DNA of 64,000 nt from Bradyrhizobium sp. NP1 (GTDB lineage Bacteria; Pseudomonadota; Alphaproteobacteria; Rhizobiales; Xanthobacteraceae), in assembly GCF_030378205.1 (NCBI RefSeq), contig NZ_CP127385.1:4194001-4258000 (forward strand), in the 5' to 3' direction. The notes under the pieces were generated by a model. The model was not told the DNA's origin. It ran no database searches and saw only the letters and a program-made list of their open reading frames with translations. Position numbers and translations under genes: made by a program. Positions within the stretch are counted from its first letter, which is position 1. The number at the start of each line of letters is the position of its first letter. Below, one piece after another: positions 1 through 9,404 of the stretch.

Positions 1-58
1 TCGATCGCCGCCACTGTTTCGTCCGTCGACGGGCGGCGGGCGATCCGAAGCCGGCATG
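1..58 (-). CDS. Possible 5' end of a gene running off the left edge
   Basis: On the minus strand an ATG at 58-56 follows a CGAGGA ribosome-binding-like sequence about nine bases upstream, and the frame stays open to the window edge (19 codons, beginning MPASDRPPPVDG). The piece is too short to name a family. It would be divergent from the peroxiredoxin gene at 263. The support is only the start signal and the open frame, so it may be chance. Confidence 0.3.
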
Positions 59-262
59 ACGGCCAATCCTCGATTTACCCCGTTGCTCATCGCAAGGCCC
101 AACGGGCACATTCAACAAGCGGTCGGGAGGTGCGTCGAATTCCTCTAAACCATACTCTGCGGCCGTTGGGCTTGCCCAGCCGCGGGGCGCGAATCCCGCA
201 AGCCGGACCACCCTTGCAATAGCCTAATGATTGATCCGCCGAAAGCGACGAAAGGAAGGCGT

Positions 263-961
263 ATGTCCAAGAAAACGCGCAAGAAATCCCCAAAAACATC
301 CTCCGCGGGCCGAACGCCTGCGCGATCGCCGAAGCGGGCCAAGGCAAAGGCCGTAAAAACCACGGCCCGGGCGTCGGCCGGGCCAGCCAAGAGCGCACGT
401 GGCAAAGCCTCCCACAGGGCTGCGTCGAAAGCGTTAAGGGTGGCTGCGGCGGCAAGCCGCAAGAGTCCCGCCAAGACTCAGACGAAGCCCGCTCCTGTCG
501 GGCTTGCCGAGGGCACCAAAGCGCCGGCTTTCCGCCTCCCGCGCGATGGCGGCGGCACGGCTTCGCTGTCCGACTATGCCGGAAAGAAGCTGGTGCTGTT
601 CTTCTACCCGCGCGCCAACACGCCCGGATGCACCAGGGAGGCGATCGACTTCACCCGGCTGAAGGGCGCCTTCGCCGAAGCGGGAACCGAGGTGCTCGGC
701 ATTTCCGCCGATTCCCTGAAGGCCCAGGAATCATTTCGCGACAAGCACAAGCTCGCGGTGCCTCTGATCTCGGATGAGAAGCACGAAATGCTCGAGGCCT
801 ACGGCGCCTGGGGAGAAAAATCGCTGTACGGCCGGACTTTCCTCGGAATCATTCGCACCACCGTCCTGATCGGCGCCGACGGCCGGATCATCCGGGTCTG
901 GCGCAATGTCAGGGTCGACGGTCACGCCGACCAGGTGCTGGAGGCCGCGCGCGCTGCCTAG
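263..961 (+). CDS. Peroxiredoxin (PrxQ/BCP type) with basic histone-like N-terminal tail
   Basis: A thiol peroxidase of the AhpC/TSA superfamily, expected to reduce hydrogen peroxide and organic hydroperoxides. The catalytic domain starts near residue 78 and carries FFYPRANTPGCT with the peroxidatic Cys123. The resolving Cys found five residues later in E. coli BCP is replaced by Ile128, so this is a 1-Cys form. Residues 1-77 are almost only Lys, Arg, Ala, Ser, Thr and Pro, like the tail of histone H1 or HU-type fusions, and no hydrophobic signal is present. The start at 263 is chosen because AAAGGAAGG lies directly upstream at 251-259; an in-frame ATG at 227 lacks such a site. The tail suggests nucleic-acid binding, which is inference. 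The enzyme class is secure. Confidence 0.93.
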   Translation: MSKKTRKKSPKTSSAGRTPARSPKRAKAKAVKTTARASAGPAKSARGKASHRAASKALRVAAAASRKSPAKTQTKPAPVGLAEGTKAPAFRLPRDGGGTASLSDYAGKKLVLFFYPRANTPGCTREAIDFTRLKGAFAEAGTEVLGISADSLKAQESFRDKHKLAVPLISDEKHEMLEAYGAWGEKSLYGRTFLGIIRTTVLIGADGRIIRVWRNVRVDGHADQVLEAARAA

Positions 962-1062
962 GGCATGATGCGGAAAAGTGGATACCGGTTTTCCGAAAAC
1001 GTCATGCCGAGTCAAAATGCTAAAGCGCGATCAAGCTTTAATCTAAAGCCATCGCGCTTTAG
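962..1062. repeat. Dispersed palindromic repeat, family 1 (copy 1)
   Basis: Contains GCATGATGCGGAAAAGTG, then GGTTTTCCGAAAA and TCATGC, forming an imperfect hairpin, followed by a second hairpin with CTAAAGCGCGAT and ATCGCGCTTTAG arms. Closely similar copies lie at 43596-43696 and 51018-51074. It directly follows the peroxiredoxin stop codon. Confidence 0.85.
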
Positions 1063-1092
1063 GGCCCCATTTCCGGAAAATTAACCATGAAT

Positions 1093-1120
1093 GGCTCAAA
1101 TCGGCTGTACCATTTGAGCC
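1093..1120. promoter_or_regulatory. Perfect 9-bp inverted repeat before the M23 peptidase gene
   Basis: GGCTCAAAT at 1093-1101 and ATTTGAGCC at 1112-1120 are separated by ten bases. It lies 37 bases ahead of the M23 peptidase start, so it could be a leader hairpin or an operator. Function is not known. Confidence 0.4.
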
Positions 1121-1156
1121 GTACGGAACTCGTCTCCGACCGGCGCGGGAGTGCCG

Positions 1157-2512
1157 ATGTCGAACCGTTCCGGTCAACACGCCGAGTATCACCAGCGCCA
1201 CCCGCATGACCACGGCCGGCCGTTCCGCCCTCGGACGGCCGAGCCGCGCGGTTCAGCTTCGCGCGCGGCCGACGCGCAGGACGGCTACACCATCGCACAT
1301 GCCGGAAAGCAGGTGCGGATCGGCCCGGTGCTGTTCTGGATCGTGGTCGGCACGGTGACGCTGCTCGGAATGTGGTCGGCGGCGACCGCGACCTATTTCG
1401 CCTTCCGCGACGACGTGCTGACGCGCCTGATCGCGCGCCAGGCCGAGATGCAATACGCCTATGAGGACCGCATCGCCGAGCTGCGCGCCAAGGTCGACCG
1501 CACCACGAGCCGCCAACTGCTCGACCAGGAGCAGTTCGACCAGAAGCTCGATCAGATCATGCGTCGCCAGACGGCGCTGGAATCGCGCGCCACCGCGCTT
1601 GGCGCCATGCCCGACGTCACCGGCTCGATCAAGATGCCCTCGCGTGGCGCCGCCGCCGAGCCGACGACAACCACGCCGAAGCCGTCGCCGATCAACGACA
1701 CCGTGATCTTCGTGGCCCCGCCCGATCGCGAGGCCCGCCTGGAATCGCGGGCGCCGATCGTGGCGCAGCCCGCGCCGAACCGCTTTGCCAAGAATCAGGG
1801 CGTCGACAGCGCGCTGGTCCGCCTGCAGAACTCGCTCGATCAGGTCGAGAGCCGCCAGATGGCGGCGCTGAACGCCGCCGAGGACAGCATGGAATCGCGC
1901 GTGCGGCGCATGCGAGGCGTCATCAGCGACCTCGGCCTCGACCTCGCGCAACTGGAAGCCGCGACGCCGCGCGCACCGATGGGCGGCCCGTTCGTTCCGG
2001 TCAAGCTCGGCCCCGACGCCGGCGCGTTCGAGCGCCAGCTCTACCGCATCAACCTCACGCGCGCCCAGGTGGACCGGCTGAACCGCACGCTGGCGCTGGT
2101 GCCCTACCGCAAGCCCGTGGTCGGCGAAGTCGAATTCACGAGCGGCTTCGGCGTGCGCAGCGATCCGTTCCTCGGCCGCCCCGCGATGCATACCGGCCTC
2201 GATTTCCGAGCCGCCACCGGCGATCCCGTGCGCGCCACCGCCAACGGCAAGGTGGTGTCCTCAGGCTGGGCCGGCGGCTATGGCCGCATGGTCGAGGTCG
2301 ATCATGGCAACGGCCTCTCGACGCGTTACGGCCATCTCTCCGAGATCAACGTCAAGGTTGGCGACATCGTGAAGATCGGCCAGGTGATCGGCGAGGTCGG
2401 CTCGACCGGCCGCTCGACCGGCCCGCATCTGCATTACGAGACGCGGATCGACGGCGAAGCGGTCGACCCGCAGAAATTCCTGCGCGCCGGCGTGCGGTTG
2501 AGCTCGGGCTAG
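1157..2512 (+). CDS. M23 family metallopeptidase, membrane anchored
   Basis: A LytM/Gly-Gly endopeptidase-like cell-wall protein of 451 residues. A cytoplasmic Pro/Arg-rich N-terminus is followed by one transmembrane segment at about residues 58-82, then a long coiled-coil and Pro/Thr-rich spacer, then a C-terminal M23 domain at about residues 315-445. The zinc-binding motifs are visible: HTGLDF for HxxxD and HLHYE for HxH. ATG 1157 is preferred over GTG 1151 because GGGAG sits five bases upstream. It could be a peptidoglycan hydrolase or a regulator of amidases, as for EnvC/NlpD relatives. Its stop codon overlaps the convergent solute-binding protein gene by three bases. Confidence 0.93.
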   Translation: MSNRSGQHAEYHQRHPHDHGRPFRPRTAEPRGSASRAADAQDGYTIAHAGKQVRIGPVLFWIVVGTVTLLGMWSAATATYFAFRDDVLTRLIARQAEMQYAYEDRIAELRAKVDRTTSRQLLDQEQFDQKLDQIMRRQTALESRATALGAMPDVTGSIKMPSRGAAAEPTTTTPKPSPINDTVIFVAPPDREARLESRAPIVAQPAPNRFAKNQGVDSALVRLQNSLDQVESRQMAALNAAEDSMESRVRRMRGVISDLGLDLAQLEAATPRAPMGGPFVPVKLGPDAGAFERQLYRINLTRAQVDRLNRTLALVPYRKPVVGEVEFTSGFGVRSDPFLGRPAMHTGLDFRAATGDPVRATANGKVVSSGWAGGYGRMVEVDHGNGLSTRYGHLSEINVKVGDIVKIGQVIGEVGSTGRSTGPHLHYETRIDGEAVDPQKFLRAGVRLSSG

Positions 2513-3741
2513 TTGCCGATCTGGTGCCCGACCTCGCCGGTGATGACGTCGCCGAATAATTCCCAGGTCTCGCCATTGAAGCGCATCAGCTGCATCTGCT
2601 CGATCGGGAAATAATCATCGGGCGAGGTGTTGATGGTGATCCCCGGCAGCAGCATGTCGCTGGTGAAATCCTTCAGGTTGGCGGCCTGCTTCATGACGTT
2701 CTCGCGGGTGAGGTTGTCGCCGCACTGTTTCAGCACCTGCACCATCGCCTGCGATTCCACGTAGGCATAGGCGTTGTTGGCGTTGCTCTTGTCGCCGTCG
2801 GGATAATATTTGTCCATGAAGGCGCGCCACTTGTTCACGCCGGGATCGTCGTTCCAGCGCGGATCGGTCGGGTCCTTGAAGTAGGCCGTCGAGATGATGT
2901 CCTTGGCATTGTTCAGTCCGGCAGGCTTGAGCACGGACGCCACTGAGGTTGCGGTGTTAGCGAGGAAGAATTTCGGCTTCCAGCCGAGCTCGCCCACTTT
3001 CCGGATCGCCTGCGCCGATCCCTTCGGCGCCGCCCAGGAGAAGAAGATGTCGGCGCCGGAATCATGCAGCGCCACGATCTGGGAATCGATCGAGGGATCG
3101 CTCACCTCGTAGGACTTGTCGGCGATGATCATGCCGACCTTGTCGCCGAGCCCGTCGCGCAGCCCCTTCACCTGGTCCTTGCCGGCATCGTCGTTCTGCC
3201 AGAACACCGCGATCTTGCTGTCCGGGAAATGCTCCAGGATGTACTTCGCGTAGATCCGCCCCTCGCTCTGGTAATTGGGCTGAAAGCCCATGGTCCAGGG
3301 GAAATTCCGGGGATCGCCGAATTTGGTCGCGCCTGACGCCACGAAGAGCTGCGGCACCCGCTTGGCGTTCATGTATTTCATGATCGCGGAATTGGAGGGT
3401 GTGCCGAGCGGCTGGAAGATCAGGAGCACCTCGTCGCTCTCGACGAGCTTGCGCGCCTGCTCGATCGCCTTCGGGGGCGAATAGGCGTCGTCATAGGAGA
3501 TGAAGTTGACCTTGCGGCCGTTGATGCCGCCTTCGGCGTTGATCATGGCGAAGAAAGCCGCCTCGGTCTTGCCGATCACGCCATAGGACGAGGCCGGCCC
3601 GCTATAGGGCATGATGTTGCCGATCCTGATCTCGGTATCGCTGGCGCCCGGGTCGTATTGCTTTTGCGCCGCGGCCGGCGTCATCAGCGCCGCAGCGGCG
3701 AGCGCGGTCAAGGCCATCCAGCATGAGGTGCGAGCCAGCAT
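2509..3741 (-). CDS. ABC transporter substrate-binding protein (branched-chain amino acid/amide family)
   Basis: A periplasmic type I solute-binding protein of the LivK/HAAT family, 410 residues. A Sec signal peptide occupies about residues 1-25, ending in PAAAQ. The mature part begins with IRIGNIMPYSGPASSYGV, typical of the family. The start at 3741 is chosen because GGGAGAGGAACG lies immediately upstream; an upstream in-frame start at 3786 would add 15 residues in front of the signal peptide. No cognate permease or ATPase gene is adjacent, so it is an orphan binding protein here and its ligand cannot be told. It ends tail-to-tail with the M23 peptidase. Confidence 0.93.
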   Translation of the reverse strand: MLARTSCWMALTALAAAALMTPAAAQKQYDPGASDTEIRIGNIMPYSGPASSYGVIGKTEAAFFAMINAEGGINGRKVNFISYDDAYSPPKAIEQARKLVESDEVLLIFQPLGTPSNSAIMKYMNAKRVPQLFVASGATKFGDPRNFPWTMGFQPNYQSEGRIYAKYILEHFPDSKIAVFWQNDDAGKDQVKGLRDGLGDKVGMIIADKSYEVSDPSIDSQIVALHDSGADIFFSWAAPKGSAQAIRKVGELGWKPKFFLANTATSVASVLKPAGLNNAKDIISTAYFKDPTDPRWNDDPGVNKWRAFMDKYYPDGDKSNANNAYAYVESQAMVQVLKQCGDNLTRENVMKQAANLKDFTSDMLLPGITINTSPDDYFPIEQMQLMRFNGETWELFGDVITGEVGHQIGN

Positions 3742-3855
3742 CGTTCCTCTCCCAGTACTTTTGTTGTTTTGCCGGAAGTGTCGCAACTGGCGCGGAGGCT
3801 GGCAAGCCCGGTGTTTTTCGCACGGTGCCGCCGGATCAACGCAGTTCCGCCGGGA

Positions 3856-4776
3856 TCAGCGGCGCAGGAGCGCGAGCACGCGACCGTCGATCAGGAGTAG
3901 CGCGCTCGCGATCACGGCGGCGCCTATGATCTCGCGCGCGGCGATCGGCTCGCCGAGCGCCAGCGAGCCAAGCAGGAGCGCGGTTATCGGGATCAGCAGC
4001 GTCACCAGCATGACGTTGGTGGCCCCGGAACGGCGCAGGATCTGGAAGAAGACGAGATAGGCGAGCGCGGTCGACAACGTTGCCAGCCCGATCACCGCGA
4101 GCCACGTCGTGGCGCCCGGCATCGGCAGCCGCCAGGGCTGCTCGATGACGCCCGCGACCGGGATCATCATCACGGCCGAGGCCATCATCTGGAAGGTCGC
4201 GGTCGCAAGCGGCGGCGATGTCGCAAGATGCCGGCGCGCATAGAGCGCGGCGAGCCCATAGCTTGCCGCCGCGGCGAGGCAAAGCAGGATGCCGAGGCTT
4301 TGCCGGCTCTCAAAACCGAGGGCGTCACCGTGCAGGATGATCACTCCGATCAGGCCAATGACGATCCCGGCTGCGCGGCGCCCGTTCAGCCTCTCCTCGC
4401 CGGCGATCGCCATCACCGCCAGCGTGAACAGCGGCGTGGTCGCGTTGAGGATGGAGGCAAGCCCGCTGGTGACGATGGTCTGCCCGGTCACGATCAGCGA
4501 GAACGGCAGCACGTTGTTGAGAAGCGCGATGGCGAAGAATGGCCGCCAGGCCGGCCAGGACCGCGGCAGGCGGAGGCGATAGAGCGGCAACAGCGGCGCG
4601 AGCAGGAGCGCCGCAAGCACCACGCGCAGCAGCACCACCGTCAAGGGCGGCAGCTCCCGCACGATCACACCGTTGAAGAAGAACGAGCCGCCCCACAATA
4701 CCGAGAGTACGGCAAGCAGCGACCAGTCGCGGGCGTCGATCGCGCCGTCCTTGTCCAGGGTAACGGCTGTCGTCAT
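3856..4776 (-). CDS. EamA/DMT family permease
   Basis: An inner-membrane protein of 306 residues with two EamA repeats of about five helices each. The first repeat starts with WSLLAVLSVLWGGSFFFNG and the second lies after residue 155. The drug/metabolite transporter superfamily exports amino acids or metabolites, but the substrate cannot be inferred. ATG 4776 follows a GGCGGG sequence and removes 12 polar residues from the longest frame. It lies downstream of the dehydrogenase gene in the same direction with about 50 bases between, so co-transcription is possible. Confidence 0.9.
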   Translation of the reverse strand: MTTAVTLDKDGAIDARDWSLLAVLSVLWGGSFFFNGVIVRELPPLTVVLLRVVLAALLLAPLLPLYRLRLPRSWPAWRPFFAIALLNNVLPFSLIVTGQTIVTSGLASILNATTPLFTLAVMAIAGEERLNGRRAAGIVIGLIGVIILHGDALGFESRQSLGILLCLAAAASYGLAALYARRHLATSPPLATATFQMMASAVMMIPVAGVIEQPWRLPMPGATTWLAVIGLATLSTALAYLVFFQILRRSGATNVMLVTLLIPITALLLGSLALGEPIAAREIIGAAVIASALLLIDGRVLALLRR

Positions 4777-4827
4777 CCCGCCATGGTCGCATCGGCCAGG
4801 CGGATCGCCCACCCGATTTCCGTTTGC

Positions 4828-5700
4828 CTATTTCGGCCGCGACACGATCTCGATCATCTTGCCTTCGTCGTCGTCGGGGGCGTGCGCCTTGGCCCGCTCG
4901 TAGGCAGCAACCGCGGCGCGGCCCATCAGCGGCTCGCTCGACAGCAGGCTCTCGGCAAGCGCGACGGCGTAGGCGGCATCCTTGTGGCGCAGCGCGGCGG
5001 TGAAATTGGCCCCCGCAAAATTGCGCGCCGCCATTCGCCTGGAATGGCGGATCACCTGCGGGCTTGCGGCGACGCCGGTCTCGATCGCCTCCACGACCTG
5101 CTTCATGTCGAGGCCCGCCTGTTCGGCGATCGCAAGCCCTTCGGCAACGCCAGCGATCTGGATCGCGCCCATCAGATTGTTGATCAGCTTGTAGATCGTG
5201 CCGTTGCCGACGCCGCCGAAATGCCTGATCGTGCTGGCAAGCGGCGCGAGATAGGGCTGCGCGCGGTCGAGATCGGCCGCATCGGCGCCGACCAGGAGCG
5301 TCAGCTTGCCGGCGGCCGCGGCGTCCGGCAGGCCGGTGACGGGGCTGTCGATATAGATCAGGCCGCGGCCCTCGAATTCGCGCGCCATGTCGAGCGCGTG
5401 GGCGTGCGAGACCGTCGAGCATTCGATCGCGAGCGTGCCGGCTTTCATGCTGTTCGCCGCGCCGTCCTTGCCGAGCCAGACCCGGCGCGACGCCTCGTCG
5501 TCGGCGACCATGGTGACGACGGCATCCGCATCGATGGCGGCATCCTCCGGCGAGGTCGCCCAATGCGCGCCGCGTGCAATCAGGTCTTCCGCCTTGGACC
5601 TGCTCCGATTCCACAGCGCAACGGTAAATCCGGCATCGATGTAGCGGCGCGCCATGCCGTGGCCCATGCGGCCGAGCCCGATGAACGCGATGCGCGTCAT
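4828..5700 (-). CDS. NAD(P)-dependent beta-hydroxyacid dehydrogenase (3-hydroxyisobutyrate dehydrogenase-like)
   Basis: A cytoplasmic dehydrogenase of 290 residues. The N-terminal Rossmann motif IAFIGLGRMGHGMARR is followed by the catalytic-region signature DSPVTGLPDAAAAG and the family Lys motif GNGTIYKLINNLMG. Substrates in this family include 3-hydroxyisobutyrate, tartronate semialdehyde and succinic semialdehyde, and I cannot choose among them. Its ATG overlaps the TGA of prfB by one base (TGATG), so translation is probably coupled to release factor 2. The longer open frame to 5880 is a shadow of prfB. Confidence 0.93.
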   Translation of the reverse strand: MTRIAFIGLGRMGHGMARRYIDAGFTVALWNRSRSKAEDLIARGAHWATSPEDAAIDADAVVTMVADDEASRRVWLGKDGAANSMKAGTLAIECSTVSHAHALDMAREFEGRGLIYIDSPVTGLPDAAAAGKLTLLVGADAADLDRAQPYLAPLASTIRHFGGVGNGTIYKLINNLMGAIQIAGVAEGLAIAEQAGLDMKQVVEAIETGVAASPQVIRHSRRMAARNFAGANFTAALRHKDAAYAVALAESLLSSEPLMGRAAVAAYERAKAHAPDDDEGKMIEIVSRPK

Positions 5701-6828
5701 CACTCGACATCCTCGACCGCGCCGGGCGTGCCGAAGGCGCGCTGCGCCAATGTCGCAGCCATGAACTCGTCGAGGTCGCCGTCGAGCACGCCTGACGTGT
5801 CGGATGTCTGCACGCCGGTGCGCAGGTCCTTCACCATCTGATAGGGCTGCAGCACGTAGGAGCGGATCTGGTGGCCCCAACCGATATCGGTCTTGGCGGC
5901 CTGGTCGGCGGCGGCCTTCTCCTCGCGCTTCTTCAGCTCAATTTCGTACAGACGTGCGCGCAGCATGTCCCAGGCCTGCGCCCGGTTCTTATGCTGCGAG
6001 CGGCCAGCCTGGCAGACCACCGCAATGCCGGTCGGGATATGGGTGAGCCGCACCGCCGACTCCGTCTTGTTGACGTGCTGGCCGCCGGCCCCGCCCGAGC
6101 GCATGGTATCGGTGCGCACGTCGGATTCCTTGATGTCGATCTTGATGCTGTCGTCGATGACCGGAAAGATCGCGACCGAGGAAAATGAGGTGTGCCGCCG
6201 CGCGTTGGAATCGAACGGCGATATCCGTACCAGGCGGTGCACGCCGGCTTCCGTCTTCAGCCAGCCATAGGCGTTATGGCCCGAGATCTGGATGGTGGCG
6301 GATTTGATGCCGGCCTCTTCACCCTGGGATTCCTCGAGAAACTCAACCTTGAAGCCGTGCTTCTCCGCCCAGCGCGTATACATGCGGAGCAGCATCTCGG
6401 CCCAGTCCTGGCTTTCGGTGCCGCCGGCGCCGGCATGCACTTCGAGATAGGAATCCAGCCGATCGGCCTCGCCCGACAACAGCGCCTCGAGCTCGCGCCG
6501 CGCCACTTCCTTCTTCAGGTTCTTCAGCGCGGTTTCGGCCTCCGCGACGACGCCCTCGTCGTTCTCGGCCTCGCCGAGCTCGATCATGCCGACATTGTCC
6601 TCGAGCTCACGCTCGACCTTGCCGATGCCGGCCAGCGCGTCCTCCAGCGAGGTGCGCTCCTGCATCAGCTTCTGGGCCTTCTGCGGATCGTTCCAGAGAT
6701 TGGGATCTTCGGCGAGCTTGTTCAGCTCGGCGAGGCGCGCCGTCGATTTCTCGACGTCAAAGATGCCTCCTCAGCAGCCCGACTGACTGCTTGATCTCTT
6801 CAACTAGGCGTTCGACTTCGGCGCGCAT
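5700..6828 (-). CDS. prfB: Peptide chain release factor 2, programmed +1 frameshift
   Basis: Release factor 2 reads UAA and UGA stops. The SPF anticodon-like motif (VRISPFDS) and the GGQ peptidyl-hydrolysis motif ([11 protein letters not shown]) are both present. The gene starts at ATG 6828 and its first frame ends after 23 codons at TGA 6759-6757. The bases before it are AGGAGG (6771-6766), CAT, CTT, TGA, C: the classic RF2 recoding site with an internal Shine-Dalgarno and a slippery CUU. A +1 shift on CUU gives [15 protein letters not shown] and joins the main frame, for 375 residues in total. RF2 shortage therefore favours its own synthesis. A caller that ignores the shift starts at 6665 and loses about 54 residues. 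Confidence 0.96.
6757..6771 (-). promoter_or_regulatory. RF2 +1 recoding signal
   Basis: Read on the minus strand this is AGGAGGCATCTTTGA followed by C. The internal Shine-Dalgarno ends three bases before the slippery CTT codon, and the in-frame TGA is in a C context, which is a poor terminator. It matches the conserved autoregulatory recoding site of bacterial prfB. Confidence 0.94.
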
Positions 6829-6926
6829 GGTCTCGTCTTGGCTGGCTTGCGATGATGAAGGCGGATGTAGCGGCGCGCGGGCAAAAGCGCAATCGCCCCA
6901 CCGCCGCCTTGAGGCTTTTCCGTCAA

Positions 6927-9404
6927 CTAATACAGGCTGCCGGTGCCCGGCCGCATGATCGAGCCGGCATCGGGCGTCACGCCCTGCGGCATAAGGGTGC
7001 GGCCGTCAGCGTCGGCCACGTAGCTGCTATCCGGCGGCGCCGTGCCCGGCTTGAAGGCTTCCATGATCGTCCGCCCGGTATCTCCGGGACCGACGCGCAT
7101 GCCGGACTTGGCATCGACGCGGATCAGCTTGATCCCGGCAGGAATCTTGAAGGGGACCGGCGGTTTGTCGGCGAGCGCCAGTTTCAGGAAGTCGCGCGCG
7201 ATCGGCGCGGCGAGATGGCCGCCGGTCGCGGCATTGCCACGGCCGAGCGGGCGCGGCTTGTCATAGCCGAGATAGATGCCGACCACGATGTCGGGCGAGA
7301 AGCCGATGAACCAGGCGTCCTTTGCCTCGTTGGTGGTGCCGGTCTTGCCGGCGATCGGCTTGCCAACCTCCTTGACCGCGGTCGCAGTGCCCGCCTGCAC
7401 CACACCTTCCAGCATCGAGGTCATCTGGTAGGCGGTCATGGCGTCGAGCACCTGCTCGCGCCGGTCGACGAGCTGCGGCTCGGTCTGGTTCTTCCAGCCG
7501 CCGGGCGCGTCGCAGCCGCGGCATTCGCGCGCGTCGTGCTTGAAGATGGTGTGGCCGTAGCGGTCCTGGATGCGGTCGATCAGGGTCGGCTTCACGCGCC
7601 GTCCGCCATTGGCGATCATGGAATAGGCGGTGACCATACGCATGACAGTGGTTTCGCCGGCGCCGAGCGCATAGGAGAGATAGTTCGGCAATTCGTCATA
7701 GACGCCGAAGCGCTTGGCGTATTCGCCGATCAGGGGCATGCCGATGTCCTGCGCGAGCCGCACGGTCACGGTATTGAGCGACAGCCGCAGCGCGTTCCGC
7801 AGGGTGGTAGGACCCTGGTACTTGCCGGACGAGAAGTTTTCCGGGCGCCAGACGCCCCCGCCCTGCCCCTGGTCGATTTCGATCGGGGCGTCGACGACCT
7901 GAGTCGACGGCGTATAGCCGTTGTCGAGCGCGGCCGAGTAGACGATCGGCTTGAACGACGAGCCGGGCTGCCGGTAGGCCTGGGTTGCCCGGTTGAACTG
8001 GCTCTGGTCGAAGGAGAAGCCGCCGACCATTGCGAGCACGCGGCCGGTCCAGGGGTCCATCACCACCATCGCGCCGGACACTTCGGGCAACTGCCTCAAG
8101 CGGTACTGGCCTTCGACCGGGCTGCCGTCCTTGAACAGCGGGTCGGCATAGATCACGTCGCCAGGCGAGAGCACCTGCGAGACCGCGGTCGGCGCGCGGC
8201 CCTTGGATTTGGCCCACTTCACGCCTTCGAGCGCGATCAGGCCGGTCTGCCGCTCCTTGCTGACGGCGCCGCCGAGCTCGCGGCCGGGCTGGAAGCCGAT
8301 GCGGGCGGACTGGTCGCTGGTCTCCAGCACCACGGCCATTCGCCATGGCGAGATGTCGGACAGCGACTTGACGTCGGCGAGCTTGACACCCCAATCGCCG
8401 GAAATGTCGAGCTTGCTGACCGGACCGCGCCAGCCCTGCCCTTCGTCATAATTGACGATACCGGCCGCCATGGTCTTGCGCGCCATCACCTGGACCTTCG
8501 GATCGAGCGTGGCGCGGACCGAGAGGCCGCCTTCGTAGAGCTTCTTCTCGCCATAGCGCTCGAACAGGTCGCGGCGCACTTCCTCGGCGAAATATTCGCC
8601 GGCGAAGGTGTGCGCGCCGTTGGCGCGGTTGGTGACGTTGAGCCCTTCCTTGCGCGCCTTGTCGGCGTCGGCCTGCTTGATCCAGCCGTTTTCGAGGAGG
8701 CGGTCGATCACGTAGTTGCGGCGCTCGATGGCGCGGTCGCGGTTGCGCACCGGGTGCAGCGCCGCCGGCGCCTTCGGCAGCGAGGCGAGATAGGAGGCCT
8801 CGGCGATGGTGAGCTCATTCACCGACTTGTCGAAATAGACCAGCGAGGCCGCCGCGATGCCGTAGGCGCCAAGCCCGAGATAGATTTCGTTCAGATAGAG
8901 CTCGAGGATCTTGTCCTTGGAATAGGCGCGCTCGATGCGCATCGCCAGCAGCGCTTCCTTGATCTTGCGGCTGAACGACACCTCGTTGGTGAGCAGGAAG
9001 TTCTTCGCGACCTGCTGGGTGATGGTGGAGGCGCCCTGCGGGCGGCGGTTGGAACCGTAGTTCTGCACATAGAGCAGCGCGGCGCGCGCCATGCCCGAAT
9101 AGTCGATACCGCCATGCTCGTAGAAATTCTTGTCTTCGGCGGCGAGAAACGCGTTGATCACGAGCTTGGGCACCGCCTGGATCGGCAGATAGAGCCGCCG
9201 CTCCTTGGAATATTCGCCGAGCAGCGAGCCGTCGGAGGCGTGCACGCGCGTCATGACCGGCGGCTCGTAGTCCTGGAGCTGCGAGTAGTCGGGCAGGTCC
9301 TTGGAGAAATGCCAGATCGCGCCGGCGACCGCGGCGACGCCCACCAAGAACACCACGGTTCCCGCGGCAAACAGGAAACCCATGAACCGCACGAGCAAGC
9401 GCAT
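6927..9404 (-). CDS. mrcA: Penicillin-binding protein 1A (class A, bifunctional)
   Basis: A bifunctional glycosyltransferase/transpeptidase of 825 residues that polymerises and cross-links peptidoglycan in the periplasm. The membrane anchor is at about residues 5-30. The GT51 domain carries EDKNFYEHGGIDY with the catalytic Glu, and the transpeptidase domain has SSFK (SxxK), SLN and KTGTT motifs in order. An OB-like insert lies between the domains. It is downstream of amiC and upstream of prfB on the same strand, an order well conserved in Alphaproteobacteria. Confidence 0.96.
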   Translation of the reverse strand: MRLLVRFMGFLFAAGTVVFLVGVAAVAGAIWHFSKDLPDYSQLQDYEPPVMTRVHASDGSLLGEYSKERRLYLPIQAVPKLVINAFLAAEDKNFYEHGGIDYSGMARAALLYVQNYGSNRRPQGASTITQQVAKNFLLTNEVSFSRKIKEALLAMRIERAYSKDKILELYLNEIYLGLGAYGIAAASLVYFDKSVNELTIAEASYLASLPKAPAALHPVRNRDRAIERRNYVIDRLLENGWIKQADADKARKEGLNVTNRANGAHTFAGEYFAEEVRRDLFERYGEKKLYEGGLSVRATLDPKVQVMARKTMAAGIVNYDEGQGWRGPVSKLDISGDWGVKLADVKSLSDISPWRMAVVLETSDQSARIGFQPGRELGGAVSKERQTGLIALEGVKWAKSKGRAPTAVSQVLSPGDVIYADPLFKDGSPVEGQYRLRQLPEVSGAMVVMDPWTGRVLAMVGGFSFDQSQFNRATQAYRQPGSSFKPIVYSAALDNGYTPSTQVVDAPIEIDQGQGGGVWRPENFSSGKYQGPTTLRNALRLSLNTVTVRLAQDIGMPLIGEYAKRFGVYDELPNYLSYALGAGETTVMRMVTAYSMIANGGRRVKPTLIDRIQDRYGHTIFKHDARECRGCDAPGGWKNQTEPQLVDRREQVLDAMTAYQMTSMLEGVVQAGTATAVKEVGKPIAGKTGTTNEAKDAWFIGFSPDIVVGIYLGYDKPRPLGRGNAATGGHLAAPIARDFLKLALADKPPVPFKIPAGIKLIRVDAKSGMRVGPGDTGRTIMEAFKPGTAPPDSSYVADADGRTLMPQGVTPDAGSIMRPGTGSLY

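Noticed and set aside
1..222. Plus-strand frame open from the left edge to about 220
   Set aside because: It has no protein-like features and collides with the better start signal on the minus strand. Probably chance at high GC.
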